Positions 1 through 9,511 of a DNA stretch of 64,000 nt are shown here, in pieces (positions within the stretch are counted from its first letter, which is position 1; each line of letters begins with the position of its first letter). The position numbers were made by a program, and so were the translations under genes. Origin of the DNA: Desulfitibacter alkalitolerans DSM 16504 (lineage in GTDB: Bacteria > Bacillota > DSM-16504 > Desulfitibacterales > Desulfitibacteraceae); the NCBI RefSeq assembly GCF_000620305.1, contig NZ_KK211100.1, positions 680,735 through 744,734 of the forward strand, read 5' to 3'. The notes beneath the pieces were generated by a model. That model did not search any database, had not been told where the DNA came from, and saw only the letters and a program-made list of their open reading frames with translations.

Positions 1-143
1 CTCAACCTTGTACAGAAAGTTGAAAAAATATAATTTACTCTAAATCAAAACTTCTCAGGATTATCTGCTCTGAGAAGTTTGATTTGTATTCTTGTTTATC
101 CCTGCAAATTTTTAGCTGTATTATCATTAATTGCAGACTTTTC

Positions 144-665
144 TTATTTTGACTTTCTTTCCCTATGATCTTGCTCAGCTTTTTCAACCAGCAGGTCCAA
201 TTTATGTTTGACATCCTGCGCGAGAGGTTCTGGCTTATAATCCCATATGATTCTTTGAGCCTTTTCCTTTATTCTCTGTCCCATGGTTTTTTTGCCCTGA
301 CTTTCCCATTGGGAATAACGCTGCCTATCAATTAATGTGGGAAACCATATTTGTTCTTTAAAATGTTTGAATGTGTGTGTTGTGCCTAAGAAATGTCCTC
401 CAGGTCCAACCTCATCAATTACATCAAGGGCTAAGGTATCCTTATTCACCTCTACTCCAGCTATTATCTTCCGTACCATTCCAATTATTTCATCACCCAT
501 AACCACTTGCTCAAGGGATGCGGCCATTCCACTTTCAATAAAACCAACATCGTGTATTAAGTTTGCACCAGCTAAAGCAGTAGTGTAGCACATGATGGCA
601 CTCTCTATAGCAGATTGTTCATCTAATATTTTTGAATCAGTAACAATTGACCATCCAACACTAGA
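144..665 (-). pseudogene. 5'-truncated MttB-family methyltransferase remnant
   Basis: This is the C-terminal third (about 174 residues) of a trimethylamine methyltransferase (MttB) family protein. It aligns by eye with the ends of the two intact homologues at 2586 and 4033: it opens at the segment SIVTDSK (GATDS in one homologue), then carries ALAGANLIHD and the GPGGHF motif shared with the gene at 4033. The frame is closed by a stop at 666-668, so roughly 300 N-terminal residues of the barrel are missing. An internal ATG at 591-593 has no clear ribosome site, while an orphan AAAAGGAGG lies at 680-688 with no usable in-frame start. I read it as a deletion remnant; a separately expressed C-terminal domain is possible but unlikely. 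Confidence 0.8.
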
Positions 666-700
666 TTATTTTTCCTATACCTCCTTTTAATCCTTATTTC

Positions 701-2371
701 TTATTTAACTGAAAGTAACTTTAAGATGATCTTTAAAGCCAGTTTAGGAACCTCTCCAAAAGCGTGAGGCATGTACAGCCTTTCAGTTGCCTGGTGAGGA
801 TCTTTTCCAAAAGGACCAATATTTGCTGACGGTATATTTAATTCTGTAAGTGGTTTTAAATCTATACTGCATGTTCTTTTAAAACCTGGGGTATTGCACA
901 TGAGTTTGTAGATATCCTCAATTTCATCATCCATTGCAAACCAGCTTATGTCAGAGATATAGGGATAAAACCTTCTAAGCTTAATTTTTTCAGCTTCATT
1001 TTCCATAGTATTCAGGATTGCAGATACAAAACGCTCATCCTTGAGGTTTTCTTTTTCCTTTACCCGTACCCTTGGTACATATGGCGGAGAAAGATAGACA
1101 ATTATACAAGGCTTTTTCTCATTAAATATATCTGATTCAGTAAAGACTTTTCTTACTATGGCAAGGCTTAACTTGCCAGGATCTGCTTCGTTGTATTGGC
1201 AGTTATTAATGAACTCCTCCAGCTCTGCCTTTAAGTAGGGTTTACGTGAAATTAACTTGTTATATATTTCTTCAAAGGTAAATATATTAGCTTCTAAAGG
1301 CTCATGCCTATTGGGAAGCCCTGCTTTTGTACAGAAATATTCTTTATTTCTGACAAATTCTTCACTTAGTGAGTTCATGGCTCTCTGGGCTTCTTTTTTC
1401 CCAATCTCCAATATCTCTGACGGACATTTGGTATAAGTGAAATAATTAAAGTAAACCTGGGACTCGTAAGGTATTTGGACATTATAAACCTCTTTTAAAT
1501 CACATTGTTTCAAAGTAACTGGCGGGGGTGATACTTCGCCATCAGCTTCATCACAAAAAGTACAATTTAGCGACATATTTCTTACAATAGTACTTGCTAT
1601 GAGGTTAGAATCAAAACCTTCCATACATTCACCAGCATGAGCAGCAACTCCATAGATATAATATGATAGTAAGTACTTACCAATAGTGCCCAGGTAAATA
1701 TATCTGTCAGGATCTTTATAATACCTCGGCAGCATGGCATCACTTTTTAATAGACCTATGAGATTTAAATCTTTTTCTGATACCATGTTACACAGGTATT
1801 TGGCAGCACTTTGTGCACCTGCAGCTAAAGCCTCTTCATCTGGAACCGAGATCAGCAGAACATTCCCTTCCAATGTATCCCTGTGCTCTGCCAATTCCTT
1901 TAGTATCCAGATGTGTTGCGCAAGACCACCTTTCATATCTACAACTCCACGACCAAACAGCCATTCTTCTGATTCAAGATCATCTTGAACATCCCTGCTG
2001 AAAGAGAATTTAACTTCTTTCATCTTTTCTTTAAGAAGCTCAGGATTAAAAGCATAGCCAGATAATTCTCCGTAATCGCCTACACCCACCACATCTAAAT
2101 GACTAAGCAGAATAACGGTATTGCGACTCTTTTTAGCACCCTCCATAAATGCCAGGACACAATCCCTCTTAAAGGAATCATTCTCCAAAGGCACTAATGT
2201 CAGGTTATGTGGATTTTCACAAAAATAAGGAATATCTCTCAGGATAATGTCTTTTAGTTTTAATACAAAAGCATTTTCTTGATTATCCTTTCTAACAATA
2301 CTGGGTATTTTCACTAGCTCTATGGTTAAATTCTTCATATAATTATAAGAATGTGAGAAATCAGTATTCAT
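701..2371 (-). CDS. rocB: M20-family hydrolase, RocB-like (arginine-utilisation type)
   Basis: Zinc-dependent M20 hydrolase of the RocB type, about 556 residues, close to the usual RocB length. Numbered from the chosen start, the metal/catalytic motifs are HLDVV (His91, Asp93), GRGVVDMKGG (Asp145) and the VPDEE motif (Glu179-Glu180). RocB proteins are cytoplasmic and linked to arginine/amino-acid catabolism in Bacillus, but their exact reaction is not firmly known. An ATG at 2369-2371 is preferred over an upstream one at 2437 because GGAGG lies about 10 bases before it. The gene follows two MttB-family methyltransferases and precedes an MttB remnant, so it may deacylate or hydrolyse a nitrogenous compound handled together with them; that link is inference. 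The order and spacing (about 215 bases from the previous gene) allow either a shared or its own promoter. Confidence 0.82.
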   Translation of the reverse strand: MNTDFSHSYNYMKNLTIELVKIPSIVRKDNQENAFVLKLKDIILRDIPYFCENPHNLTLVPLENDSFKRDCVLAFMEGAKKSRNTVILLSHLDVVGVGDYGELSGYAFNPELLKEKMKEVKFSFSRDVQDDLESEEWLFGRGVVDMKGGLAQHIWILKELAEHRDTLEGNVLLISVPDEEALAAGAQSAAKYLCNMVSEKDLNLIGLLKSDAMLPRYYKDPDRYIYLGTIGKYLLSYYIYGVAAHAGECMEGFDSNLIASTIVRNMSLNCTFCDEADGEVSPPPVTLKQCDLKEVYNVQIPYESQVYFNYFTYTKCPSEILEIGKKEAQRAMNSLSEEFVRNKEYFCTKAGLPNRHEPLEANIFTFEEIYNKLISRKPYLKAELEEFINNCQYNEADPGKLSLAIVRKVFTESDIFNEKKPCIIVYLSPPYVPRVRVKEKENLKDERFVSAILNTMENEAEKIKLRRFYPYISDISWFAMDDEIEDIYKLMCNTPGFKRTCSIDLKPLTELNIPSANIGPFGKDPHQATERLYMPHAFGEVPKLALKIILKLLSVK

Positions 2372-2544
2372 GTCTAGTAAGCCTCCACTAGGGTAATATA
2401 CTTGTGCAAATTGTCTATTGCAAGTATAATGCCACAATTATTTGAATATTATTAAATTGAATTTGCAGAAGAAAACCGATAATAAAAATTATATACTTGG
2501 CACAATTGATAAACTACTTGTCGTTTTTGACAATTCCAAGGAAG

Positions 2545-2582
2545 GGTATAAGGGAAACCTCATATGTAAAGTCTCCCTTAAC
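2545..2582 (-). terminator. possible hairpin after MttB-family gene
   Basis: Just beyond the stop of the methyltransferase gene, AAGGGAAAC and GTCTCCCTT form an inverted repeat with one mismatch around a 13-base loop. There is no clear T-run on the minus strand, so it may be a weak terminator or only an RNA hairpin. Confidence 0.3.
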
Positions 2583-2585
2583 TAA

Positions 2586-4010
2586 TTATTGGTTGGCAAT
2601 CCTTTTTTCATGTTCCATAATGATTCGATCAAATTCTTCAGAAATATCCTTGCTGATTTGAGGCGACTTATGGGTATCCAGAATATGCTGTACTTCTTCT
2701 TTAATGTTTTTTATCATTGATTTATTATTTGTTTTCCACCCTTCATAATCCATTTTTACTGAATACTTTGACCTGGATATTCTTTTTGGTTGGCTGGAAT
2801 AAGTTTTTCCTGGACCAACTGAATGAATGAGGTCCAATGCAAGGGTTTCTGGTTTCACTTCCACGCCTTTCATGAATGATTTTACAACTCTTATACATTC
2901 ATCACACATGACAAGCATATCTAAACTGCCCACCAAGCCGTTTCCAATGTATCCGTTATCATGAACCAAATTTGTTCCGCTTTGAGCTGCTGCAAATATC
3001 TGAAACATAGCATCTATGGATGCCTGTTGATCAACTATTGCAGAGTCAGTTGCACCAGACTGTCCAAAAGTCGGCAGTTTATAGTAACGTCCCATCTCAC
3101 CTACTATGCAGAAGTATAATGGTATCTCGGGTCCACCATAACAGCAAATAGTGGTTGCCATATCCATAGGTGCAGCTACTATACCATACAGGAAGGGCGC
3201 TCCAGGGTTAACAAGCTGGTGAAGCACCAGTCCTGCAAGACCTTCTGCATTACCAAGGGTCAAGTTGCCGGCCAAGGTGACCGGCCCTGTTGATCCAGAA
3301 GTAATCCCAGATGCATAGGTTACCGGAATTTCATATTCTGATGCTAGCATAAGCTTTTGTACAGCCTCCTGGGTATTGACGAGGGGAGAAATGGGTTCTG
3401 TATACAATAAAAACGTTGGATTCCTTTTTAATTCCTCATATCCACCTGCCGCTGCTGCAGACATATCAATCAGACCCTGAAGATTATCCTTGTCCTTGGC
3501 TGTCATAAAAAGGGGTTTGCCGCAGTTTTCAAACATAGCCTTAAAATGATATAAATCGGCAAGTTCTGGATTAACATCATCAGCTATCCCCAAAGATGCA
3601 ACAAAATCAATATTTGGCAAATAATCAGTAACCCTAGCCGTATTAACTATGTCAGACAAAACTGCTCTTTTGTATTCACCTGTGATGTGATTTTGGAAGT
3701 ATGGTAAATCTGTTCCCAAGCCGTAATTTACCACATTTTTTTCAAGGCGAATGGTTTTATCCGGTCTGCGCAGAGTAATTTTTTCAGGAGCAGTTCTTAG
3801 AGCCTCTTCCACCATCCAACCAGGGATATATACCCTATTTCCCTTTACAAGGGCTCCACCTTTTCTATATATATTTAATGCATCATCATCAAGCACAACA
3901 ACTCCTGTCCTTTCAAGAATCTCCAAGGATTTAAGATGCATTTCATGACACTGGTCTTGTGTCCATACCTTGAAATTAGGGGTAGTCTGTGTATTAAAGC
4001 TAACCTTCAT
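2586..4010 (-). CDS. MttB-family corrinoid methyltransferase (non-pyrrolysine)
   Basis: A 474-residue member of the trimethylamine methyltransferase (MttB) superfamily. It starts with the family's usual N-terminal helix (TQDQCHEMHLKSLEILERTG) and continues uninterrupted to the C-terminal GPGKTY segment. No in-frame UAG is present, so it belongs to the non-pyrrolysine branch, whose characterised members demethylate quaternary amines such as glycine betaine, proline betaine, carnitine or gamma-butyrobetaine and pass the methyl group to a corrinoid protein. A GGGAGG ribosome site precedes the ATG. It lies 22 bases after a paralogue (4033-5388) and is surely co-transcribed. No corrinoid protein or corrinoid-activating protein is in the window, so partners must be elsewhere. 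Substrate cannot be told from sequence. Confidence 0.88.
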   Translation of the reverse strand: MKVSFNTQTTPNFKVWTQDQCHEMHLKSLEILERTGVVVLDDDALNIYRKGGALVKGNRVYIPGWMVEEALRTAPEKITLRRPDKTIRLEKNVVNYGLGTDLPYFQNHITGEYKRAVLSDIVNTARVTDYLPNIDFVASLGIADDVNPELADLYHFKAMFENCGKPLFMTAKDKDNLQGLIDMSAAAAGGYEELKRNPTFLLYTEPISPLVNTQEAVQKLMLASEYEIPVTYASGITSGSTGPVTLAGNLTLGNAEGLAGLVLHQLVNPGAPFLYGIVAAPMDMATTICCYGGPEIPLYFCIVGEMGRYYKLPTFGQSGATDSAIVDQQASIDAMFQIFAAAQSGTNLVHDNGYIGNGLVGSLDMLVMCDECIRVVKSFMKGVEVKPETLALDLIHSVGPGKTYSSQPKRISRSKYSVKMDYEGWKTNNKSMIKNIKEEVQHILDTHKSPQISKDISEEFDRIIMEHEKRIANQ

Positions 4011-4032
4011 GTTATTTACCTCCCTGTTGGTT

Positions 4033-5388
4033 TTATGCGTTTTCTAGTATTTCTTTTATTTTTAAATTAAGCTTTTCTCCCATGCTCTTGCCATCGTCCC
4101 TCTGCCATTGAGAAAAATGGCAGCGGTTCATATATCTTGGATACCAGGTAGCAGTTTTATAATATTTCATAGTGTGTTCAGCCATGAGAAAATGCCCACC
4201 AGGCCCCACTTCATGTATTAAATCAACTGGGACAGTTTCTTCATTTATTTCCACACCTTTCATAAAGTGCTTTGTCATACCAATAATCTCATTAGCCATA
4301 ACCATACTTTCTAAACTTGCAACATCTCCACAATTTCCAATTCCGGCACTAATATTTACTCCGGCAAAGGCAGCAGCTTGTATAGTAAAGGTCGCTTCCA
4401 TTGCAGCCTGTTGATCATTTGCATAATAGTCACTAACTCCAGCTAATCCAAAAGAAGGTATCCTGTATAAGTTGCCAAGCAGAGCGCTTACAGAATGTGA
4501 CAAGGCTACCTCAGGTTCTGCATATAAAGCAGCCCGTTCGCAGCTTTGAGGCCTAACTATAATACCGTGAATATAGGGACTGCCTCTTTTAACCAACTGT
4601 TGTACAATTAGAGCTGCCAGGGCAGTGGCAGTGCCTAATACAAAACACCCTGCTAAACTATCTGGCCCTGTTTCACCTGGACAAACAACAGGTATATAAG
4701 ATACCGGTATACCGTTCTCTGCACAAAATTTTAATATTTTAATGTCCTTATCAGTTAATTCTAATGGTCTTTCAGATTGTATATATACGGCAAAACTTGG
4801 ATTTATGGCAAATTCTTGGTGGCCACCAGACAAGCCCTGAGCCATCCCAAGTATTTCTATCAATTCATCTATGGCTGGGCATTTAATTAGCAGTGGTTTT
4901 TTTGTATTCCTTCTTACAGCTTTATAATGCTCCACTGAGCTTAAACCTTCCACAGCAACAAGGGGACTAACAACAGATAGGTTTTCAAGTGTTTCTGCTA
5001 CCTTGGCCGCCCTTTCCACATCTTCTATTTTAGAATTTCTTATTTCTTGAGTATAAGGGTCAAGTATAAGAGAAATACCATCTGCCATGCCGTAATGAAC
5101 AGACTTTTGTTCTAAATACACTTTCCTTTGTAAGTCACCATCTACTAGCACTACCCTTTCTGGAGCACTCTCAACTGCATTTTTTACAACAGAGGCTGGA
5201 AATTTAACTAAATTACCCTTGACATAACAGCCATAATCCTTTAAAAGTTGTTTTGCTGCATTGTCATTTATTACTACACCTGTCCTTTCAAGTACCTCCA
5301 AGGATGCAAGATGAACCTCATAGACCTGATCATCTGTCCACATTTTAAATGATGGATTGTTTTGCACATTAGTGTTGACTCTTAGCAT
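4033..5388 (-). CDS. MttB-family corrinoid methyltransferase (non-pyrrolysine), paralogue
   Basis: Second intact MttB-superfamily methyltransferase, about 451 residues, clearly related to but divergent from its downstream neighbour (shared N-terminal helix with LEVLERTGVV, C-terminal LIHEVGPGGHF). There is no in-frame UAG, so no pyrrolysine. An ATG at 5386-5388 is chosen over one 19 codons upstream because AGGGGG lies about 10 bases before it and homologues begin here (MLRVNTNVQNN). It is the first gene of a minus-strand unit running into the second methyltransferase. Two side-by-side divergent paralogues suggest either two substrates or a heteromeric enzyme; both are inference. The divergent promoter region (5389-5619) is shared with the molybdoenzyme operon. 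Confidence 0.87.
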   Translation of the reverse strand: MLRVNTNVQNNPSFKMWTDDQVYEVHLASLEVLERTGVVINDNAAKQLLKDYGCYVKGNLVKFPASVVKNAVESAPERVVLVDGDLQRKVYLEQKSVHYGMADGISLILDPYTQEIRNSKIEDVERAAKVAETLENLSVVSPLVAVEGLSSVEHYKAVRRNTKKPLLIKCPAIDELIEILGMAQGLSGGHQEFAINPSFAVYIQSERPLELTDKDIKILKFCAENGIPVSYIPVVCPGETGPDSLAGCFVLGTATALAALIVQQLVKRGSPYIHGIIVRPQSCERAALYAEPEVALSHSVSALLGNLYRIPSFGLAGVSDYYANDQQAAMEATFTIQAAAFAGVNISAGIGNCGDVASLESMVMANEIIGMTKHFMKGVEINEETVPVDLIHEVGPGGHFLMAEHTMKYYKTATWYPRYMNRCHFSQWQRDDGKSMGEKLNLKIKEILENA

Positions 5389-5619
5389 GCACTCTAGTCC
5401 CCCTTGAGAATTTGTATTCTTTATTCTTTCACATGATGATGCCATAAAGCAGCAACAAGCCTATGACTCAACAAAAGGCTAATGCTAACATTATTTAAAG
5501 CAAATATCATGCCATCTATTTGCAAAGGAGATATTTTAAGTAGTCCATATAAATGCTAGAAAAAATAGTCTTTCTTAAAGCTTTTCAAAAGGAATTTAAT
5601 TATCATTTGTGACAATTAA

Positions 5620-7836
5620 TTGTCACTTGGGAAAACAATTGTTCAATTCACCCCGCAATCTTTCTCTTGTCATTTTAAGAAATTTCTTGAATCAAATTAC
5701 ATCCATACATCTTACGATATAGTTTTAAAAGACACAATAGATTCTCCTCAAATTAGAGCTTGTGTTAGAGGCAGGGCCTATAGAAACTTAAATTTGGACC
5801 CTAATCGTTTAAAATACCCAATGAAAAGAACCGGTAAAAGAGGGGAAGGTAGGTTTACAAGAATTACCTGGGAAGAGGCAGTAGATACAATCACAAATGA
5901 ACTGACACGTGTAAAAAAAGAATTTGGTCCCGCATCTCGTTTCAGTCCAATTGGCGGACCATGGGGAAGCATAAGTCCCAATGGTTTGGCTAAAAGACTA
6001 TTATCTTTAGACGGAGGATATCTGGACACTTACAATGATTACAGTACAGCCCAACAGGATACTATCACCATGTATACATATGGTTCTGTAATGATTGGCA
6101 ACTCCCAAGAAGATATTTTAAATTCAAAACTTATAATTCTTTGGGGTTTTAATTCTGCTGAAACAATCATGGGCAGCCTTTGCAATTATTACTTAAGAAA
6201 AGCCAAGGATTTAGGCATTAAAATTATTGTAATTGATCCAAGGCATACAGATACAGTAGTAGCCTTTGCCGATCAATGGATTGCTCCTTTACCAACTACA
6301 GATGCAGCCTTTGCTGATGCTGTGTCTTATGTAATAATAACTGAAAATCTGCACGATAAGGATTTTTTAGATAGGTGCTGTATAGGCTTTGATGAAGAAC
6401 ATATGCTAGACGAAATTCCTCCTAATAACTCATATAAGAATTACTGCCTGGGAATAAGTGATGGAATACCTAAAACGCCTGAATGGGCTGAAAGGATTAC
6501 CAAGGTTCCCGCTGCCATAATAAGAACTTTTGCCAGGGAATTGGCCGCCAGCAAACCCGCTAACATTGTTTTAGGCTGGGGACCACAACGTCATTCAAAT
6601 GGTGAACAACAGGCCCGTGGCACCATGTTATTGGCTGCTTTAACGGGTAACGTTGGCATTTCTGGCGGAGGCACATCTGGTGCTGCATACCTTTCACGCC
6701 ATAAAATTCCGGATATTCCTATACCTACAAATCCTTTCCCCGGTAAAATTCCTGCATTTTTATGGACAGATGCTATTACTAGAGGTACTGAAATGGGTAT
6801 TGCAGATGGAGTGATAGGGGTTGATAGGCTCCCTTCATCCATTAAGTTAATATTATGCTTAGGAAGTGGAAATTTATTAAACCAGCATTCAGACTGTAAC
6901 AAAACTGCAAAAATTCTGCAGGATGAAACTAAAGTTGAATTCATAGTAGTAAGTGATAACTTCATGACCCCTAGCGCCAAATTTGCCGACATCCTATTGC
7001 CTGCAGATAACTTTTTTGAGCGGGATAATATTAAACGTGCTTGGGTATATGGTGATTGGGTGGCATATTCCAATAAGCTTATGGAACCCCCTTATGAATG
7101 TCGTAATGAATATGACTGGTTGACAGAGGTAGCAGAAAGACTAGGTTTAAAAGAAGAATTTACCCAGGGGAAAACAATGGAAGGCTGGTGTAAATGGATA
7201 ACAGATGAAATAAGATCTGAACATCCGGACTTTCCTAGCTTTGAGGACTTTAAAAAGCAGGGTATTTATAGATGGAAGCATGATAAGCCATATGTGGCCT
7301 TTGAAAAAGAGGTGAAGGACCCCCTCAAATATCCATTTCCTACTCCTTCGGGCAAGATAGAGCTATTTTCCAAAAGGCTATTTGATATGAACAGGCCTGA
7401 GGAAATTCCTGCTATACCAAAGTATGTGCCAGCTTGGGAAGGCCCAGAGGATCCTTTAAAAAACAAATATCCTCTCCAGTGCATATCATGGCACCATCGT
7501 TTTCGTACACATTCTATACATGATAATAATTCCTGGCTTAATGAAGCTCAACAGCATGTACTATGGATGAACCCCAGTGATGCAAAAAAACGCAGTCTCA
7601 ACAATATGGATAGGGTTAAAGTATTTAATGGCAGAGGCTCTCTAATCATACCTGTTAAGATAACAAAAAGAATTATGCCTGGAGTAGTGGGAATTCCACA
7701 TGGCGCATGGTATAGTCCTGATAAAGACGGAGTTGATCAAAGAGGCTGTATAAATACGTTAACCTCCCAAAGACCAACCTATCTAGCTCACGGAAACCCT
7801 CAGCATACAAATCTAGTAGAGGTAGTTAAATTATAG
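5620..7836 (+). CDS. dmsA: DMSO-reductase family molybdopterin oxidoreductase, catalytic subunit; eroded N-terminus
   Basis: Catalytic subunit of a DmsABC-type molybdo-bis(pyranopterin) enzyme, 738 residues. Family landmarks are RACVRGRAYRN (last Fe-S cysteine, Cys48), RLKYPMKR, the DYST motif with the probable molybdenum-ligand Ser142, LILWGFNSAET, and the C-terminal PHGAWYSPD segment. The N-terminus is abnormal. The usual C-x3-C-x3-C run about 30 residues before Cys48 is absent except for one possible Cys17, and no twin-arginine signal is seen. A stop at 5617-5619 lies directly before the TTG used here, and a good ribosome site (AAAAGG, 5588-5592) is 27 bases away. Parts of the start may therefore be frameshifted. 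It is followed by a four-cluster ferredoxin and membrane anchor. Substrate is unknown; the N-terminal loss raises the chance that the enzyme is non-functional or cytoplasmic. Confidence 0.82.
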   Translation: MSLGKTIVQFTPQSFSCHFKKFLESNYIHTSYDIVLKDTIDSPQIRACVRGRAYRNLNLDPNRLKYPMKRTGKRGEGRFTRITWEEAVDTITNELTRVKKEFGPASRFSPIGGPWGSISPNGLAKRLLSLDGGYLDTYNDYSTAQQDTITMYTYGSVMIGNSQEDILNSKLIILWGFNSAETIMGSLCNYYLRKAKDLGIKIIVIDPRHTDTVVAFADQWIAPLPTTDAAFADAVSYVIITENLHDKDFLDRCCIGFDEEHMLDEIPPNNSYKNYCLGISDGIPKTPEWAERITKVPAAIIRTFARELAASKPANIVLGWGPQRHSNGEQQARGTMLLAALTGNVGISGGGTSGAAYLSRHKIPDIPIPTNPFPGKIPAFLWTDAITRGTEMGIADGVIGVDRLPSSIKLILCLGSGNLLNQHSDCNKTAKILQDETKVEFIVVSDNFMTPSAKFADILLPADNFFERDNIKRAWVYGDWVAYSNKLMEPPYECRNEYDWLTEVAERLGLKEEFTQGKTMEGWCKWITDEIRSEHPDFPSFEDFKKQGIYRWKHDKPYVAFEKEVKDPLKYPFPTPSGKIELFSKRLFDMNRPEEIPAIPKYVPAWEGPEDPLKNKYPLQCISWHHRFRTHSIHDNNSWLNEAQQHVLWMNPSDAKKRSLNNMDRVKVFNGRGSLIIPVKITKRIMPGVVGIPHGAWYSPDKDGVDQRGCINTLTSQRPTYLAHGNPQHTNLVEVVKL

Positions 7837-7858
7837 AAGTCCAAAGGGAGAGAAACCT

Positions 7859-8437
7859 ATGACCAATCAGCTAGGCTTTCTAATAGAACAGAATAGATGT
7901 ATGGGTTGTAAGACCTGTCAAATAGCCTGCAAGGATTTTAATAACCTGGAGATAGGACTAAATTTTAGGATAGTAATAGAACATGAAGGCGGAGACTACT
8001 TTTCTGAAGGCGAAGGTCTAAATAATACAGTTTTTGCCTTTTGGTTGAGCCTTGCTTGTAACCACTGTGCAGATCCAGCTTGCGTAAAAAACTGTCCAAC
8101 CGGGGCCATGTATAAGGAACCTGAAAATGGTCTGGTACTACATCAGGATAGGGTATGCATTGGATGTCAAATGTGCGTTTGGTCCTGTCCTTATGAAGCA
8201 CCGAAGTTTGATAAGAACAAGGGTGTAGTACGCAAGTGTGATTATTGCATCAAGCTGTTGACCCAAGGTAAGGATCCAATCTGTGTGAGCAGCTGTCCCA
8301 CAAGGGCCTTACATGCTGGAAAGATTGAAGATCTAAAATTAATTTTTGAAAATTTACCCAAGCCAAACTCATTGATAAACCAGGATATTACACACCCCTC
8401 ACTAATAATTTACCCTCATAAAAGAGCCATTAAGTAA
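7859..8437 (+). CDS. dmsB: DmsB-type four-cluster ferredoxin subunit
   Basis: Electron-transfer subunit of the molybdoenzyme, 192 residues, the normal size for DmsB. Four cysteine groups can each bind one [4Fe-4S] cluster: Cys14/17/20/24, Cys67/70/75/79, Cys100/103/106/110 and Cys127/130/142/146. In the known family these form a wire between the quinol-oxidising membrane anchor and the molybdenum site. A GGGAGAG ribosome site precedes the ATG, 22 bases after the catalytic gene and 29 bases before the anchor gene, so the three form one operon. All sixteen ligands are intact, in contrast with the damaged N-terminus of the catalytic subunit. Confidence 0.93.
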   Translation: MTNQLGFLIEQNRCMGCKTCQIACKDFNNLEIGLNFRIVIEHEGGDYFSEGEGLNNTVFAFWLSLACNHCADPACVKNCPTGAMYKEPENGLVLHQDRVCIGCQMCVWSCPYEAPKFDKNKGVVRKCDYCIKLLTQGKDPICVSSCPTRALHAGKIEDLKLIFENLPKPNSLINQDITHPSLIIYPHKRAIK

Positions 8438-8466
8438 GGTAATTTAACTTGAAAGGAGCTGCAAGA

Positions 8467-9285
8467 TTGAGTATTCAATATTCCTTAATTATCTTTACAT
8501 TGTTCCAGCGTTTAAGCCTGGGAACGTATTTAATCAGCATTACAGGCATTTATCTTTTAAACCTAAGCCTTGAACTTTCTGCTATATCTGCATTTTCATT
8601 AATAACACTTGTTTTCGGTCTGCTAGTATCTATGTTTCATCTTGGCCACCCAGAGCGATTTTTATTTTCGTTCAGCAATTATAGATCACATTTAACCCAT
8701 GAGGCATTCTTAGCCCCTATAGTTATAGTGCTCCTATTTATCAACAGCCTGAACAAAACACTTATTAGTTTAGCTCCCTTTTGGAGTGTCCTTTTGCAAA
8801 CCTTAACTACAATTGCTGCTTTGATGTTTTTATACTCTACTGCAAAAATCTATCATCTTAAATCAAGACCAGCCTGGGATACTCCCCTGGTTACCTTAAT
8901 ATTCCTAGCATCATCTGTACTGATTGGAATTCTAAGTGTAAATGCTTGGCTAGTGGTAATTGGCCAGAATGTTGAATTGCTGCTAAATATAGGGATTATT
9001 GGGCTTTTAATGCTTATTCTCTTGCAGATTTTCTTTCTCAAGAGATTAGATAAATTAAAACATATACTTTTAGAGCAAATGGGGAGCAGTTCCTATAGAA
9101 GAATTTTTATCTCCTGGGTTATTTTTGGAACAGTTATACCTGTAATGCTAATAACTTTTTCACTATTTATTAAAATAACTCTCATTAGCGCATTACTAGT
9201 ATTAGTAAGCTTTTCAGTGAGCATAGTTTATTGGATGTCACTTAGCTTTATAGTTGGAGTTACAATGCCTTTTTTCAAACCTTAA
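8467..9285 (+). CDS. dmsC: DmsC-type membrane anchor subunit
   Basis: Hydrophobic protein of about 272 residues with roughly eight predicted membrane helices, matching the DmsC anchor that oxidises menaquinol for the molybdoenzyme. The conserved HLGHPERFLF segment after helix two is typical of the family. A TTG at 8467-8469 is preferred over one at 8449 because GGAG at 8455-8458 sits 8 bases before it. It ends the dmsABC-like operon. Loss of function of the complex cannot be judged from this subunit, which appears complete. Confidence 0.88.
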   Translation: MSIQYSLIIFTLFQRLSLGTYLISITGIYLLNLSLELSAISAFSLITLVFGLLVSMFHLGHPERFLFSFSNYRSHLTHEAFLAPIVIVLLFINSLNKTLISLAPFWSVLLQTLTTIAALMFLYSTAKIYHLKSRPAWDTPLVTLIFLASSVLIGILSVNAWLVVIGQNVELLLNIGIIGLLMLILLQIFFLKRLDKLKHILLEQMGSSSYRRIFISWVIFGTVIPVMLITFSLFIKITLISALLVLVSFSVSIVYWMSLSFIVGVTMPFFKP

Positions 9286-9291
9286 AGTAAC

Positions 9292-9426
9292 CTACAAAAA
9301 ACAATTGCCCATAAGGCATTTATAACGGGAAAGGCCAATACTTAACATGGTAAGACTTACAACTATTGCTGTAATCATTATTCTTACTCCTGCCTTTGCA
9401 TAATTTTGCAATTTCTTAGCCTCCAC
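9292..9426 (-). CDS. small hypothetical membrane peptide (44 aa)
   Basis: A short minus-strand frame beginning at GTG (9424-9426) would encode 44 residues with one hydrophobic helix (IMITAIVVSLTMLSIGL). A weak purine-rich site lies ahead of it. It is convergent with the dmsC-like gene and stops 6 bases beyond that gene's end. It could be a small membrane protein or the tail of a lost gene; nothing identifies it. Confidence 0.25.
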   Translation of the reverse strand: MEAKKLQNYAKAGVRIMITAIVVSLTMLSIGLSRYKCLMGNCFL

Positions 9427-9511
9427 CTTTATCCTTCTCTACCCACATGGCCGCACCTTTAAACAAAGGAATTTGCAGCCAATTTAGAGATTATTCTCTA
9501 GAAAATCCTTT

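Noticed and set aside
2586-5388. Pyrrolysine-containing trimethylamine methyltransferase
   Set aside because: No in-frame UAG occurs in either intact gene, so they belong to the non-pyrrolysine branch.
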